A stretch of DNA of 64,000 nt from positions 248,001 through 312,000 of the forward strand of contig NZ_RCWZ01000005.1 in assembly GCF_003675385.1 (NCBI RefSeq), given 5' to 3'. Position numbers and translations under genes: made by a program. The notes beneath the pieces were generated by a model. The model searched no databases, was not told the origin of the DNA, and saw only the letters and a list, made by a program, of their open reading frames with translations. Of this stretch, positions 34,590 to 43,430 are shown piece by piece. Origin of the DNA: Mucilaginibacter kameinonensis (lineage in GTDB: Bacteria; Bacteroidota; Bacteroidia; Sphingobacteriales; Sphingobacteriaceae). Within the stretch, counting starts at the first letter, position 1. Each line of letters opens with the position of its first letter.

Positions 34590-37500
34590 ATGAATAGCTA
34601 TAAGTGTTACCTTGTTTTGTTGTTGCAAGCTATTTCGTTATGCGTGTTCTCACAAAACCGCCCTATTCATTTTCAACATATTGGCAGTCGCGAAGGGCTT
34701 TCAGAATTAAATATTAATTGCATTATACAGGATAGCCGCGGCTTTATATGGGTTGGTACACGTGACGGCCTTAACCGTTATGACGGCAACAAATTCAAGA
34801 TATTTAAAAATATTATTGGCGATAATAACAGCATCAGTAACAGTTTTGTTCAGGATATAGTTGAGGACAAGAATGGAAACCTGTGGATCTCCACCAGCGG
34901 CGGCGGTTTAAATATGTACGACCGCAAGCTTGATCGTTTTGTCCATTACCGTCATAACCCTAAAAACACAAATTCAATTGCAAGTGATATCCTGGTAAAG
35001 ATAACCCTTGATAAAGGCGGAAACCTGTGGATCTGTAATCAAAAGGAAGGGCTTGATCAGTTTAACATCGCTCAAAAGAAATTTACTCATTACGGCTATA
35101 ATGAAGCAGATAACAGCAGTTTAAGCGATAATAATGTCCGGGTTGTATACGTAGACAGCCAGAATAAATTATGGGTAGGCACCACTTATGGCGGTCTGGA
35201 CCTTTACAATCCGCAAAGCCATAATTTTACGCGTTTTGTTCATGATGAAAGTAAATCCTCATCCCTTTCAGCAAATAAGGTTAATGCAATTTTAGAAGAC
35301 AGTAGTCATCATTTATGGGTTGGCGTTAGCGATGGCGGACTTAACCTGTTTAATCCGGCCGACAAAACTTTCACTCATTATAAAAACGATCCGAACAACA
35401 AGAATTCGCTTTCATACAATAGTGTACAATGCCTTGCCGAAGATAGTAACCACGATTTATGGATCGGCACGGAAAACGGCGGTCTGAATATTTTTAATTA
35501 CGCCCTCAATACATTCAATAACCACCAGGAAGATGATGTAGATAACAGCAGTATCGCTAATAACTCGGTAGATGTGATCCTGAAAGACAAAAGCGGGAAT
35601 ATGTGGATAGGCGCTTTTGCATCGGGGCTTAATTTTTACAAGAAAACGAGTGAGAACTTTACTCACTATCAACATGGCGCGCAATCCATTAGCTTGTCCA
35701 ATAATTTTGTGCTGAGTGTATATGAAGACAAAAAGAACAACATATGGGTAGGCACTGACGGTGGCGGTTTAAATCTGTTTAACCCTGAAAAGGGTGAGTT
35801 TAAATATTATAAAAGAAGCAATAGCAATATATGTGGTGATTATGTTTTAACCATTCAGGAAGATGCTAAAAGTAACCTGTGGATAGGTACCTGGGGCGAT
35901 GGGGTAAGCATGATGAACCCGCAGACCCGTACCTTCAGATCGTTTAAACATAATCCGGATGACAGCACAAGCATAAGCGGAAATAACATTTACGCCATAG
36001 CCAAAACCCTTGATGGGAAATTGTGGTTTGGTACCCTTGGCACCGGGCTTGACCTGTTTGATCCTAAAACCAACAAGTTTATTCATTACCGTCATGATGC
36101 GGGCAATCCTAAAAGCATCAGTAGTGATAACATCAATTCGTTACTCGGCGATTCAAAAGGTAACCTTTGGGTGGGCACTAATGATGGTGGTGTAAACCTT
36201 TATGATGCCGCCACCAATTCATTTAAACCGGTACAATACGAAAAACTGAACAGTGCGCTTGGCAATAATACGGCACTTGATCTTTTTGAAGATCATTTGG
36301 GTAATATTTGGATCTGCACTTATAGTGGTATTTACAGATTAAACCCGGTTACCGGTAAGGTTACAAATTTTAAAGCAAAAGATGGCTTGCCGAACGACTA
36401 CACTTATGCCATTGAAGAAGATGCAGCCGGTAATTTATGGATCAGTACCAACCGGGGGATTTCCAGGTATAATCCTAACACCAATAAATTTAGAAACTTC
36501 ACTGTTGCGGATGGTTTGCAGGCAGAAGAGTTTAAACCTCACTCCGCAGTAAAGGGTCACGACGGCATCATGTATTTTGGTGGCGTTAACGGGTTTAATA
36601 TGTTCGATCCGGCAGGAAAAAGGAACAATGTTTACGATCCTCCATTGGTGCTTACTGATTTTCAGATCTACAATAAATCTATCCATGTAGCGCAAAACAA
36701 TGATGATCCGTCGCCCTTAAAGCAAGACATCGCGGAAACCAAGTCCATAACATTAACACACGATCAATCGGTTATATCATTTGAATATGTATCGATGGAT
36801 TACAGCTTGAGCAATAAAGAATCGTATGCTTTTCAGCTTGAAGGGTTTGATAAAGGCTGGAATTATGTTGGTAATAAAAATACAGCAACCTATACCAATT
36901 TGCCGGCGGGTAATTATGTGTTTAGGGTAAAAAGTCGCAGTACAGATGGTAAATGGTCGTTAAGGGAGGTGAGCCTTAATGTTACTGTTCTCCCACCCTT
37001 CTGGCTTACATGGTGGTTTATCAGTTTGCTTATTTTAGTTACGGCGGTAGTTATTTATACTTGGCACCGACTTAGGGTAAATGCCATCATACAGCAAAAG
37101 AACCTGCTTGAAGAACAGGTTACTGAACGCACTGCAGAGGTTATGCAACAATCAGAGGAGTTAAAAACGCAATCCGAAAATCTGCAGACGCTGAATATCG
37201 AACTTCAAAATCAGTCAGAAGAATTACAAGCCCTGAATGAAGAATTGCAGGCGCAATCAGAAGAATTGCAACTGCAGAAGGAACAGGAGCGCGAAGCCCG
37301 AGAGGAAGCCGATAAAGCCAACCAGGCTAAAAGTATATTTTTAGCTACCATGAGCCATGAAATCAGGACGCCCATGAATGGCGTTATTGGCATGGCTTCC
37401 CTGCTGGGCGAAACCGAATTGAATACCGAACAGCGTGAATATACAGATACCATCATTTCATGCGGCGATAGTTTGGTTAACGTGATCAATGACATCCTTG

Positions 37501-38885
37501 ATTTTTCTAAAATTGAATCAGGAAAGATGGAAATGGAGCAGGAAGATTTCGATCTGCGCCAGTGTATTGAAGAGGTGATGGACATTTTTTCACAAAATGC
37601 TGCCAAGCGTGAGCTGGAACTGGTTTATCAGATTGACCCCGCCCTGCCCCAGCAAATTATTGGCGATAGTTTGAGGTTGAAGCAGGTATTAACTAATCTG
37701 ACGGGTAACGCCCTCAAGTTTACGGAACGTGGTGAAGTGTTTATCAAGGTTTTTTTATCTAAAAGTATTGGTGATAAGGAAATTGAAATCGGATTTAGCG
37801 TGATGGATACCGGTATAGGTATCCCTGAGGATAAAGTAATAACATTGTTTAACGCGTTTTCGCAGGTTGATTCATCTACTACGCGCAAATATGGCGGTAC
37901 GGGTTTGGGTTTGGTGATCAGTGAGCGCCTGGTAAAATTAATGGGTGGCGAAATTTGGGTTGAAAGTGTTTTTGGCGAAGGTTCTGTTTTTGTATTTACT
38001 ATTAAGTCGGCAATAAGTAAAAAGCAATCAAAACAAATCCCTATTGTTTTTAATGCCGAAGAACTTGAAGGCAAGAAAGTGCTTATTGTTGATGATAATA
38101 AAACCAACCGCTTTATCCTGCAAACCCAACTTGAACAATGGGGTATACAAACGATAGCTGCTGCATCGGGCAGGCAGGCGCTTGATATCCTGGGCGCTAA
38201 CAACGGCTTTAACCTTGTTATTACTGATATGGAAATGCCGGAAATGGATGGCGTTGGACTGGCCAGGGAGATAAAAGATAATTACAAGAACTTGCCGGTG
38301 GTTATGCTCAGTTCTATTGGTGATGGTTCAAAGAAGAAATATCCCGGGTTGTTTTCGGCTATATTAACCAAACCGGTTAAGCAATCTCAATTAGGTAAAA
38401 GTTTGCAGGCCGAGTTTCAGGGTAAAACACAGGTTCAGATTGTAGAAACAAAACCGGATAAGCTTTTTGATGCCAACTTTGCCAATGAACATCCACTTAG
38501 TATCCTCGTGGCCGAAGATAACACAGTTAACCAAAAACTGATCAGCCGGATGCTGGAGAAACTTGGCTATGATTTTGAGCTGGCACATAATGGTTATGAT
38601 ACCCTTGAAAAGTTAAAAGCTAACCCAACTTTCGATGTCATATTTATGGACGTACAAATGCCAGAGATGGATGGCTTTGAGGCAACCCGCCATATCAGGC
38701 AGTATGCCTTTAAGCAACCTTTCATTATTGCTATGACCGCCAATGCAGGTCCGGATGATCGCGATATGTGCATAAGCGAAGGCATGGATGATTACATTGC
38801 CAAGCCTATGAAAACCGACGCGCTCATTAACGTGTTAAAAGGGGCGTACAAAATGATGAAAAACGTAAAAGGTAAATACGTTTAA
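34590..38885 (+). CDS. Hybrid sensor histidine kinase with two propellers and two receiver domains
   Basis: 1431-residue membrane sensor. Signal peptide (1-22), then about fourteen W-[IV]-G-type Reg_prop repeats forming two seven-bladed propellers in the periplasm (about 25-680), a Y_Y_Y domain, one membrane helix (about 809-833), a long glutamine/glutamate coiled coil, HisKA with phospho-His923 in MSHEIRTP, HATPase with GTGLGLVIS, and two receiver domains with phospho-Asp at 1213 and 1354. Unlike typical HTCS proteins there is no AraC-type DNA-binding domain, so output needs an HPt or other partner. The ATG at 34590 is chosen over TTG at 34572. Ligand: probably a polysaccharide fragment. Confidence 0.9.
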   Translation: MNSYKCYLVLLLQAISLCVFSQNRPIHFQHIGSREGLSELNINCIIQDSRGFIWVGTRDGLNRYDGNKFKIFKNIIGDNNSISNSFVQDIVEDKNGNLWISTSGGGLNMYDRKLDRFVHYRHNPKNTNSIASDILVKITLDKGGNLWICNQKEGLDQFNIAQKKFTHYGYNEADNSSLSDNNVRVVYVDSQNKLWVGTTYGGLDLYNPQSHNFTRFVHDESKSSSLSANKVNAILEDSSHHLWVGVSDGGLNLFNPADKTFTHYKNDPNNKNSLSYNSVQCLAEDSNHDLWIGTENGGLNIFNYALNTFNNHQEDDVDNSSIANNSVDVILKDKSGNMWIGAFASGLNFYKKTSENFTHYQHGAQSISLSNNFVLSVYEDKKNNIWVGTDGGGLNLFNPEKGEFKYYKRSNSNICGDYVLTIQEDAKSNLWIGTWGDGVSMMNPQTRTFRSFKHNPDDSTSISGNNIYAIAKTLDGKLWFGTLGTGLDLFDPKTNKFIHYRHDAGNPKSISSDNINSLLGDSKGNLWVGTNDGGVNLYDAATNSFKPVQYEKLNSALGNNTALDLFEDHLGNIWICTYSGIYRLNPVTGKVTNFKAKDGLPNDYTYAIEEDAAGNLWISTNRGISRYNPNTNKFRNFTVADGLQAEEFKPHSAVKGHDGIMYFGGVNGFNMFDPAGKRNNVYDPPLVLTDFQIYNKSIHVAQNNDDPSPLKQDIAETKSITLTHDQSVISFEYVSMDYSLSNKESYAFQLEGFDKGWNYVGNKNTATYTNLPAGNYVFRVKSRSTDGKWSLREVSLNVTVLPPFWLTWWFISLLILVTAVVIYTWHRLRVNAIIQQKNLLEEQVTERTAEVMQQSEELKTQSENLQTLNIELQNQSEELQALNEELQAQSEELQLQKEQEREAREEADKANQAKSIFLATMSHEIRTPMNGVIGMASLLGETELNTEQREYTDTIISCGDSLVNVINDILDFSKIESGKMEMEQEDFDLRQCIEEVMDIFSQNAAKRELELVYQIDPALPQQIIGDSLRLKQVLTNLTGNALKFTERGEVFIKVFLSKSIGDKEIEIGFSVMDTGIGIPEDKVITLFNAFSQVDSSTTRKYGGTGLGLVISERLVKLMGGEIWVESVFGEGSVFVFTIKSAISKKQSKQIPIVFNAEELEGKKVLIVDDNKTNRFILQTQLEQWGIQTIAAASGRQALDILGANNGFNLVITDMEMPEMDGVGLAREIKDNYKNLPVVMLSSIGDGSKKKYPGLFSAILTKPVKQSQLGKSLQAEFQGKTQVQIVETKPDKLFDANFANEHPLSILVAEDNTVNQKLISRMLEKLGYDFELAHNGYDTLEKLKANPTFDVIFMDVQMPEMDGFEATRHIRQYAFKQPFIIAMTANAGPDDRDMCISEGMDDYIAKPMKTDALINVLKGAYKMMKNVKGKYV

Positions 38886-38888
38886 GCA

Positions 38889-39419
38889 TTATCGCGAGGC
38901 TACGCCCCAGTAACAGCTATTCCGGATTTTTTTGAGGATAGCAGGTGTGATACTTGAAATTTCGTGCTCATACTTGTTTTGGTTGTTGAGCAGGTACATG
39001 GTACCGCTGCTGTTGTTATATACATACGAGCATAAACGGGTATCCTCTCCGTTTTCATCTTTCTTTACATCTATCCTTATGCCATTGGTTTTGTTGCTTG
39101 TGTCAGGCGTTAATGCCGGGGCCGATGCCTTAACCCAGTTAATGGTATAATTTATATTCTGTGCCGAAAGGCCTTCTGTATTTTCTTTATAGCTTTTACT
39201 ATCCTGTATAACTGCCAGCAGGCACTTGACACAAGGTTCGGCTACAGTTGCTGCTCCATATTTTTTACGCGGGTTGTTGATGACGCTGTCTTTTTTACCG
39301 GCTACCGTTACTGTTGTTTTTGAAATATCATTTGATACAGGCTTGAGTTTGCTTTGTTTACAGGCCGATAATGTCATGACCAAAACACAAAAATAAATAG
39401 ATGGTTTAAACAGATTCAT
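38889..39419 (-). CDS. Hypothetical lipoprotein
   Basis: 176-residue lipoprotein of unknown function. The signal peptide ends in a lipobox (LSAC, cysteine about residue 20), so it is anchored to a membrane. Contains a CVKC-like pair and C-terminal cysteine but no recognised domain. It ends 4 bp before the end of the convergent sensor kinase (3 bp between stops), so they share an interval but are not an operon. Confidence 0.7.
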   Translation of the reverse strand: MNLFKPSIYFCVLVMTLSACKQSKLKPVSNDISKTTVTVAGKKDSVINNPRKKYGAATVAEPCVKCLLAVIQDSKSYKENTEGLSAQNINYTINWVKASAPALTPDTSNKTNGIRIDVKKDENGEDTRLCSYVYNNSSGTMYLLNNQNKYEHEISSITPAILKKIRNSCYWGVASR

Positions 39420-39722
39420 GGTTTATAAATTAGCACTTTATTTATATACATCATTTTAACTGTTTTGTGTTGATGTGTTTGGATATACCAAACGTGGGTT
39501 TAATCTATAAATTAAGTTTAAACAATTTAAACATAGATTTTATTGCATTAATTGGGGCACTAAAGGACAGTTTTTCTATAAAAAATTCTTAAAATTGCCT
39601 GATTTATTTTGCCCCGGTCGGTTAGTTGCCCGACAGGACTTAAACCATCATAACAAATTTTCAAAAACGGGGTTTACCTTGTAATAAATAACACTGCAGG
39701 CTTTGCAGGCTATAATACTAAG
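39420..39722. other. Gene-free region upstream of mqo
   Basis: 303 bp between the divergent lipoprotein gene and mqo. AT-rich and carrying only a short direct repeat (TGCAGGCTT and TGCAGGCTA, about 39692-39711) and CCCGGTCGGTTAG-GCCCGACAGG (imperfect hairpin, about 39613-39638). No convincing -7 element, ORF or RNA gene seen. Confidence 0.5.
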
Positions 39723-41222
39723 ATGACTAATAACGGTACAGGTTCAAATTTAACAGTTGATGTGGTTTTAATTGGCGCAGGTATTATGAGCGCTACACTG
39801 GGTGTAATGCTTAAAGAACTGCAGCCCGATCTGACGATTGAGATTTTTGAGCGGCTGGATGTCATAGCGGCTGAAAGTTCGGCCCCGATGAACAATGCCG
39901 GTACCGGTCACTCCGCTTTTTGCGAATTGAATTATACACCACAACTTCCGGACGGTAGCGTTGAAATAAAAAAAGCGATCAAAATTGCCGAGCAATTTGA
40001 AACAAGCAAAGAGTTTTGGGCCCATCTTATCGGGAAGGGTCTGATAAAAGATCCTCAAAATTTTATCCGTAAAGTGCCACACATGAGTTTTGTTTGGGGA
40101 GCTGAAAATGTTGAGTACCTGAAAAAACGCCAGCAGGCCCTTGTAAAACATCATTTTTTTAAAGGGATGGAATATTCTGAGGATAAAGCTCAGATCAAAA
40201 AATGGATCCCGTTGGTTATGGAAGGTCGCGATGCTGATGAAAAGGTATCTGCAACATTTATGGATATTGGTACTGATGTAAACTTTGGTAGCCTTACCAG
40301 TGCGCTTATAGATGAACTTAAACAGAAAGCTGACGTAAATGTAAGTCTTAACCATGATGTTAAAGACCTTAAACGTAACGCTGACGGTACATGGAAAGTA
40401 ACCGTAAAAGATAAAGCAACCGGTAACAAAAGAAAGCTGAATGCCAAATTTGTTTTTGTTGGTGCAGGCGGTGGTGCTTTGCACTTGCTACAGAAATCGG
40501 GCATTGCAGAAAGTAAAGGTTTTGGTGGCTTCCCGGTAAGTGGGCAATGGCTGGTTTGTAATAAGCCTGAGATAGTAAAACAACACGAAGCTAAGGTTTA
40601 TGGTAAGGCATCTGTAGGTTCGCCACCTATGTCGGTACCCCACCTGGATACCCGTATGATAGACGGAAAACGTGCGCTGCTTTTTGGCCCGTATGCCGGT
40701 TTTTCAACCCGTTTCCTCAAAAAAGGTTCCTTGCTTGACCTCTTCAAATCAATTAAACTAAACAATATACTACCCCTGCTTGCTGTAGGGCGCGATAACT
40801 GGCCTCTAACCAAATATCTTATCTCTCAGGTAATGCAATCACCTGCCGATAGGTTGAATGCGCTTAAAGATTATATGCCAACAGCTAAAGCCGAAGATTG
40901 GGATCTGGATATTGCCGGTCAGCGTGTGCAGGTTATTAAAAAGGATGCTAAACATACCGGTGTACTTGAGTTTGGTACTGAAGTTGTAACTTCTGCCGAT
41001 GGTAGTATTTCAGCCTTGTTAGGAGCTTCACCAGGTGCATCAACGTCTGTACCTATCATGATCCAGCTTATTGAACGTTGCTTTAAAAATCATATCAAAA
41101 CCGATGCATGGCAGCAAAGGCTTAAAGAAATGATCCCTTCGTACGGACAATCGTTGGCTAATAACGAAGCTTTAAGCGACGAAACCAGGGCAAGAACAAG
41201 TAAAGTGTTGGGGTTGGCTTAA
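39723..41222 (+). CDS. mqo: Malate:quinone oxidoreductase
   Basis: 499-residue FAD-dependent peripheral membrane enzyme oxidising malate to oxaloacetate with quinone as acceptor (TCA cycle). The N-terminal dinucleotide-binding motif VVLIGAGIMSATLGVML is intact, followed by the NNAGTGHSAFCELNY motif and the central FPVSGQWL, and the C-terminal GASPGASTSVPIM block. Length is normal for Mqo. It replaces or complements NAD-dependent malate dehydrogenase, as is common in Bacteroidota. Confidence 0.97.
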   Translation: MTNNGTGSNLTVDVVLIGAGIMSATLGVMLKELQPDLTIEIFERLDVIAAESSAPMNNAGTGHSAFCELNYTPQLPDGSVEIKKAIKIAEQFETSKEFWAHLIGKGLIKDPQNFIRKVPHMSFVWGAENVEYLKKRQQALVKHHFFKGMEYSEDKAQIKKWIPLVMEGRDADEKVSATFMDIGTDVNFGSLTSALIDELKQKADVNVSLNHDVKDLKRNADGTWKVTVKDKATGNKRKLNAKFVFVGAGGGALHLLQKSGIAESKGFGGFPVSGQWLVCNKPEIVKQHEAKVYGKASVGSPPMSVPHLDTRMIDGKRALLFGPYAGFSTRFLKKGSLLDLFKSIKLNNILPLLAVGRDNWPLTKYLISQVMQSPADRLNALKDYMPTAKAEDWDLDIAGQRVQVIKKDAKHTGVLEFGTEVVTSADGSISALLGASPGASTSVPIMIQLIERCFKNHIKTDAWQQRLKEMIPSYGQSLANNEALSDETRARTSKVLGLA

Positions 41223-41269
41223 TAGCTTTCCTTTAAAATACTAATTGGCAGAAGGATATAATTAAGAAA

Positions 41270-41767
41270 CTATTTCTTGCGAGCATAGTTAAAAACATCC
41301 TTTTGCCATTTTCCTTTTTTATCCTTTTCAATAACTGTTACATCCAATTTATCAGGTGCGGTTAGTTGATAGGTTAAATGAACCGATTTATCTTTCAGTT
41401 CAAACTCGGCGTTGTTTTTTTGAATATTGGTGAGGTAAAATAATAGCGGCTTATCTTTGTCTTCCCATCCTATGCTGCCACGGTTAAAATGACGCATCTT
41501 AAAAACGGGTACCCCGTTTTGTTCTTCAACAACCACAAACTCGTAAAATACTGCTTTGCCATCCTTAACTACCCTGAAGCTGCTGACCATGCTTTCTCCC
41601 ATTGGTTCACCCCAAAATTCTTCCATATCGCCCCATTCGTGCTTTTGTGTCCAGGTACCGGCCATAAAGGCCAGTTGCTTAACGCTTGTTTTGTTAACTT
41701 GCGCGAAGCTATTACCAAATATCAAGATAAAACCAATGATTGCAGGGAGAATGTATTTAAGGTTCAT
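41270..41767 (-). CDS. DUF6265 family exported protein
   Basis: 165-residue protein with a signal peptide (about 1-22) and a lipocalin-like beta-rich domain of the DUF6265 type. Visible family blocks are LAFMAGTWTQKH, then EFWGEPMGESMVSSFR and RHFNRGSIGWED. Function unknown; probably periplasmic. Convergent with mqo. Nothing suggests an operon with ubiX, 46 bp away. Confidence 0.85.
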   Translation of the reverse strand: MNLKYILPAIIGFILIFGNSFAQVNKTSVKQLAFMAGTWTQKHEWGDMEEFWGEPMGESMVSSFRVVKDGKAVFYEFVVVEEQNGVPVFKMRHFNRGSIGWEDKDKPLLFYLTNIQKNNAEFELKDKSVHLTYQLTAPDKLDVTVIEKDKKGKWQKDVFNYARKK

Positions 41768-41812
41768 AATATGATTTTAGCAATAATTCATTCCTGAAAT
41801 AATTGTCAGGAG

Positions 41813-42376
41813 TTACATGCCTTTCCACTCATAACTTTTGCTCTCTAACCCGATCAGGTCAATCACCCGGTTCACTACCGTCATAGCCAGTTCCTCGATG
41901 GTTTGAGGTTTACTGTAATAGGAAGGAATTGCCGGGCAAATGATCCCTCCCGCTTCGGTAACCGTGGCCATGTTGCGGATATGGATGAGGTTAAGCGGCG
42001 TATCGCGCGCTACAAGAATCAATTTGCGACGTTCTTTCAGGATCACATCAGCAGCCCGGGTTATCAGATCATCAGAGATCCCTCCCGCTATCCGGCCGAG
42101 TGTTCCCATTGAACAAGGCACTACTACCATGGTATCAAACTTGGCCGAGCCTGAGGCAAATGGGGCCATGAAATCATTTTTGGCATAAAACTTAAAAGGA
42201 AGCTGGGTATAATCTTCATTATCAAGCTCAAATTTCCAGACGTCTTTGGCATTGTCTGACATTACAACACCTACTTCGGCTATTTGATCCCGTAATTCAT
42301 TTAGCTTTTTTAGTAGCAGGCTGGCATATATTGAACCACTGGCACCCGTAACAGCAACAACTATCTTTTTCTTCAT
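41813..42376 (-). CDS. ubiX: Flavin prenyltransferase
   Basis: 187-residue UbiX/Pad1-type enzyme that prenylates FMN to give the prenyl-FMN cofactor of UbiD decarboxylases. FMN-binding VAVTGASGSIYASLLL near the N-terminus, VVPCSMGTLGRIAGG and the late LILVARDTPLNLIHIRNM motif are typical. The ATG at 42374-42376 (MKKKIVV) is chosen over one 10 codons upstream. No ubiD is in this window. Confidence 0.93.
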   Translation of the reverse strand: MKKKIVVAVTGASGSIYASLLLKKLNELRDQIAEVGVVMSDNAKDVWKFELDNEDYTQLPFKFYAKNDFMAPFASGSAKFDTMVVVPCSMGTLGRIAGGISDDLITRAADVILKERRKLILVARDTPLNLIHIRNMATVTEAGGIICPAIPSYYSKPQTIEELAMTVVNRVIDLIGLESKSYEWKGM

Positions 42377-42420
42377 AATTACTCCTTCAACAACCCAAAC
42401 ACGCAAAAAGTTAGGGGCAC

Positions 42421-42451
42421 AAAAAAGGGTCGAATAACTTGTACCCGACCC
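42421..42451 (-). terminator. Terminator after the ppk1-ppx operon
   Basis: GGGTCG (42427-42432) pairs with CGACCC (42446-42451), followed on the minus strand by TTTTTT (42421-42426). A further hairpin GCCCT/AGGGC (42474-42487) lies just inside, next to the ppx stop. Confidence 0.75.
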
Positions 42452-42549
42452 TACATCTACCTATGAAAAACATGCCCTTGAGAGGGCACTACAAATGTAG
42501 TAACAGTTTTTTAATTTTTAAACAATTTCTTAAAATAATTTTAACCCCT

Positions 42550-43428
42550 TTATTGGAGATTTTTTTCTATTAAAGTTTGGATGATTCCGTCAACTAAACC
42601 TACCCGTGGTACATAGATGTTTTTGATGTTGGCATTCTTCATTAAGGTAAGGTAAATTTCACATGCCGGGATAATAACGTCGGCCCTGTCCTGGTTAAGG
42701 CCAAGTACGTTGATCCTGTCCTTTAATGAAAACGAGCTTAGGTAAGTATACAAAGACCTCAGTTTGGCGAAAGTTAAGGGCATATCTTCCTTTTCTTCAG
42801 ACAGCCTGAAAAGCTTATTGATGTTGCCACCGGTACCAATACCTGATAATTGCTTAAAATTACGGGTATTGTCGCGTACAAAGTCCTTCATTTCATTCCA
42901 GGTTTCTTCGGTATCCTGGTTATCTAAAATGCGGATGGTGCCAATGTTAAACGAACGGGAAACAATAAGCTCCCCAGCCGAAAACAACGAAAGCTCGGTG
43001 CTACCGCCGCCTACATCAATGTAAAGATAGTTTTTGCTTTTATCGATGTTTTGCTCGGCGTGACTGGCATAAATGATGCTGGCTTCTTTTGATCCATGAA
43101 TAATATCAATGTCAATATTGGCCTCATCCTTGATCATTTTAACAACATCGTCCCCGTTTTTGGCTTCGCGCATAGCCGATGTTGCGCAGGCCAGATAATC
43201 TGTAACCTTATATACATCCATCAGATTGCGGAAGGCAACCATTGATTTAACAAGTTCCGTAGTTTTTTTCTCTGAGATGTGTTGTTGTATAAAAGCATCA
43301 TCTCCCAAACGCAACGGAACACGGATCAATGTGTTTTTTTTAAATGACACCGATCCGGTGTTTTGAATTATGTCGGCAATTAACAGCCTCACGGCGTTTG
43401 AACCTATATCAATGGCGGCGTATCTCAA
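42550..43428 (-). CDS. ppx: Ppx/GppA family phosphatase
   Basis: 292-residue exopolyphosphatase/guanosine pentaphosphatase of the actin-like ASKHA fold. The first nucleotide-binding motif AAIDIGSNAVRLLIA is at the N-terminus, with the DVGGGSTELSLF motif (about 140-152) and SGIGTGGN loop. It is the short two-domain form lacking the C-terminal HD region of E. coli Ppx. Two bases separate it from the upstream ppk1, so it is the second gene of a polyphosphate operon and would hydrolyse what ppk1 makes. Confidence 0.92.
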   Translation of the reverse strand: MRYAAIDIGSNAVRLLIADIIQNTGSVSFKKNTLIRVPLRLGDDAFIQQHISEKKTTELVKSMVAFRNLMDVYKVTDYLACATSAMREAKNGDDVVKMIKDEANIDIDIIHGSKEASIIYASHAEQNIDKSKNYLYIDVGGGSTELSLFSAGELIVSRSFNIGTIRILDNQDTEETWNEMKDFVRDNTRNFKQLSGIGTGGNINKLFRLSEEKEDMPLTFAKLRSLYTYLSSFSLKDRINVLGLNQDRADVIIPACEIYLTLMKNANIKNIYVPRVGLVDGIIQTLIEKNLQ

Positions 43429-43430
43429 TG

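Noticed and set aside
39768..40484. 238-codon open frame antisense to mqo
   Set aside because: Mqo is strongly conserved in the other strand across its full length; the antisense frame has no domain or signal and arises from codon bias.
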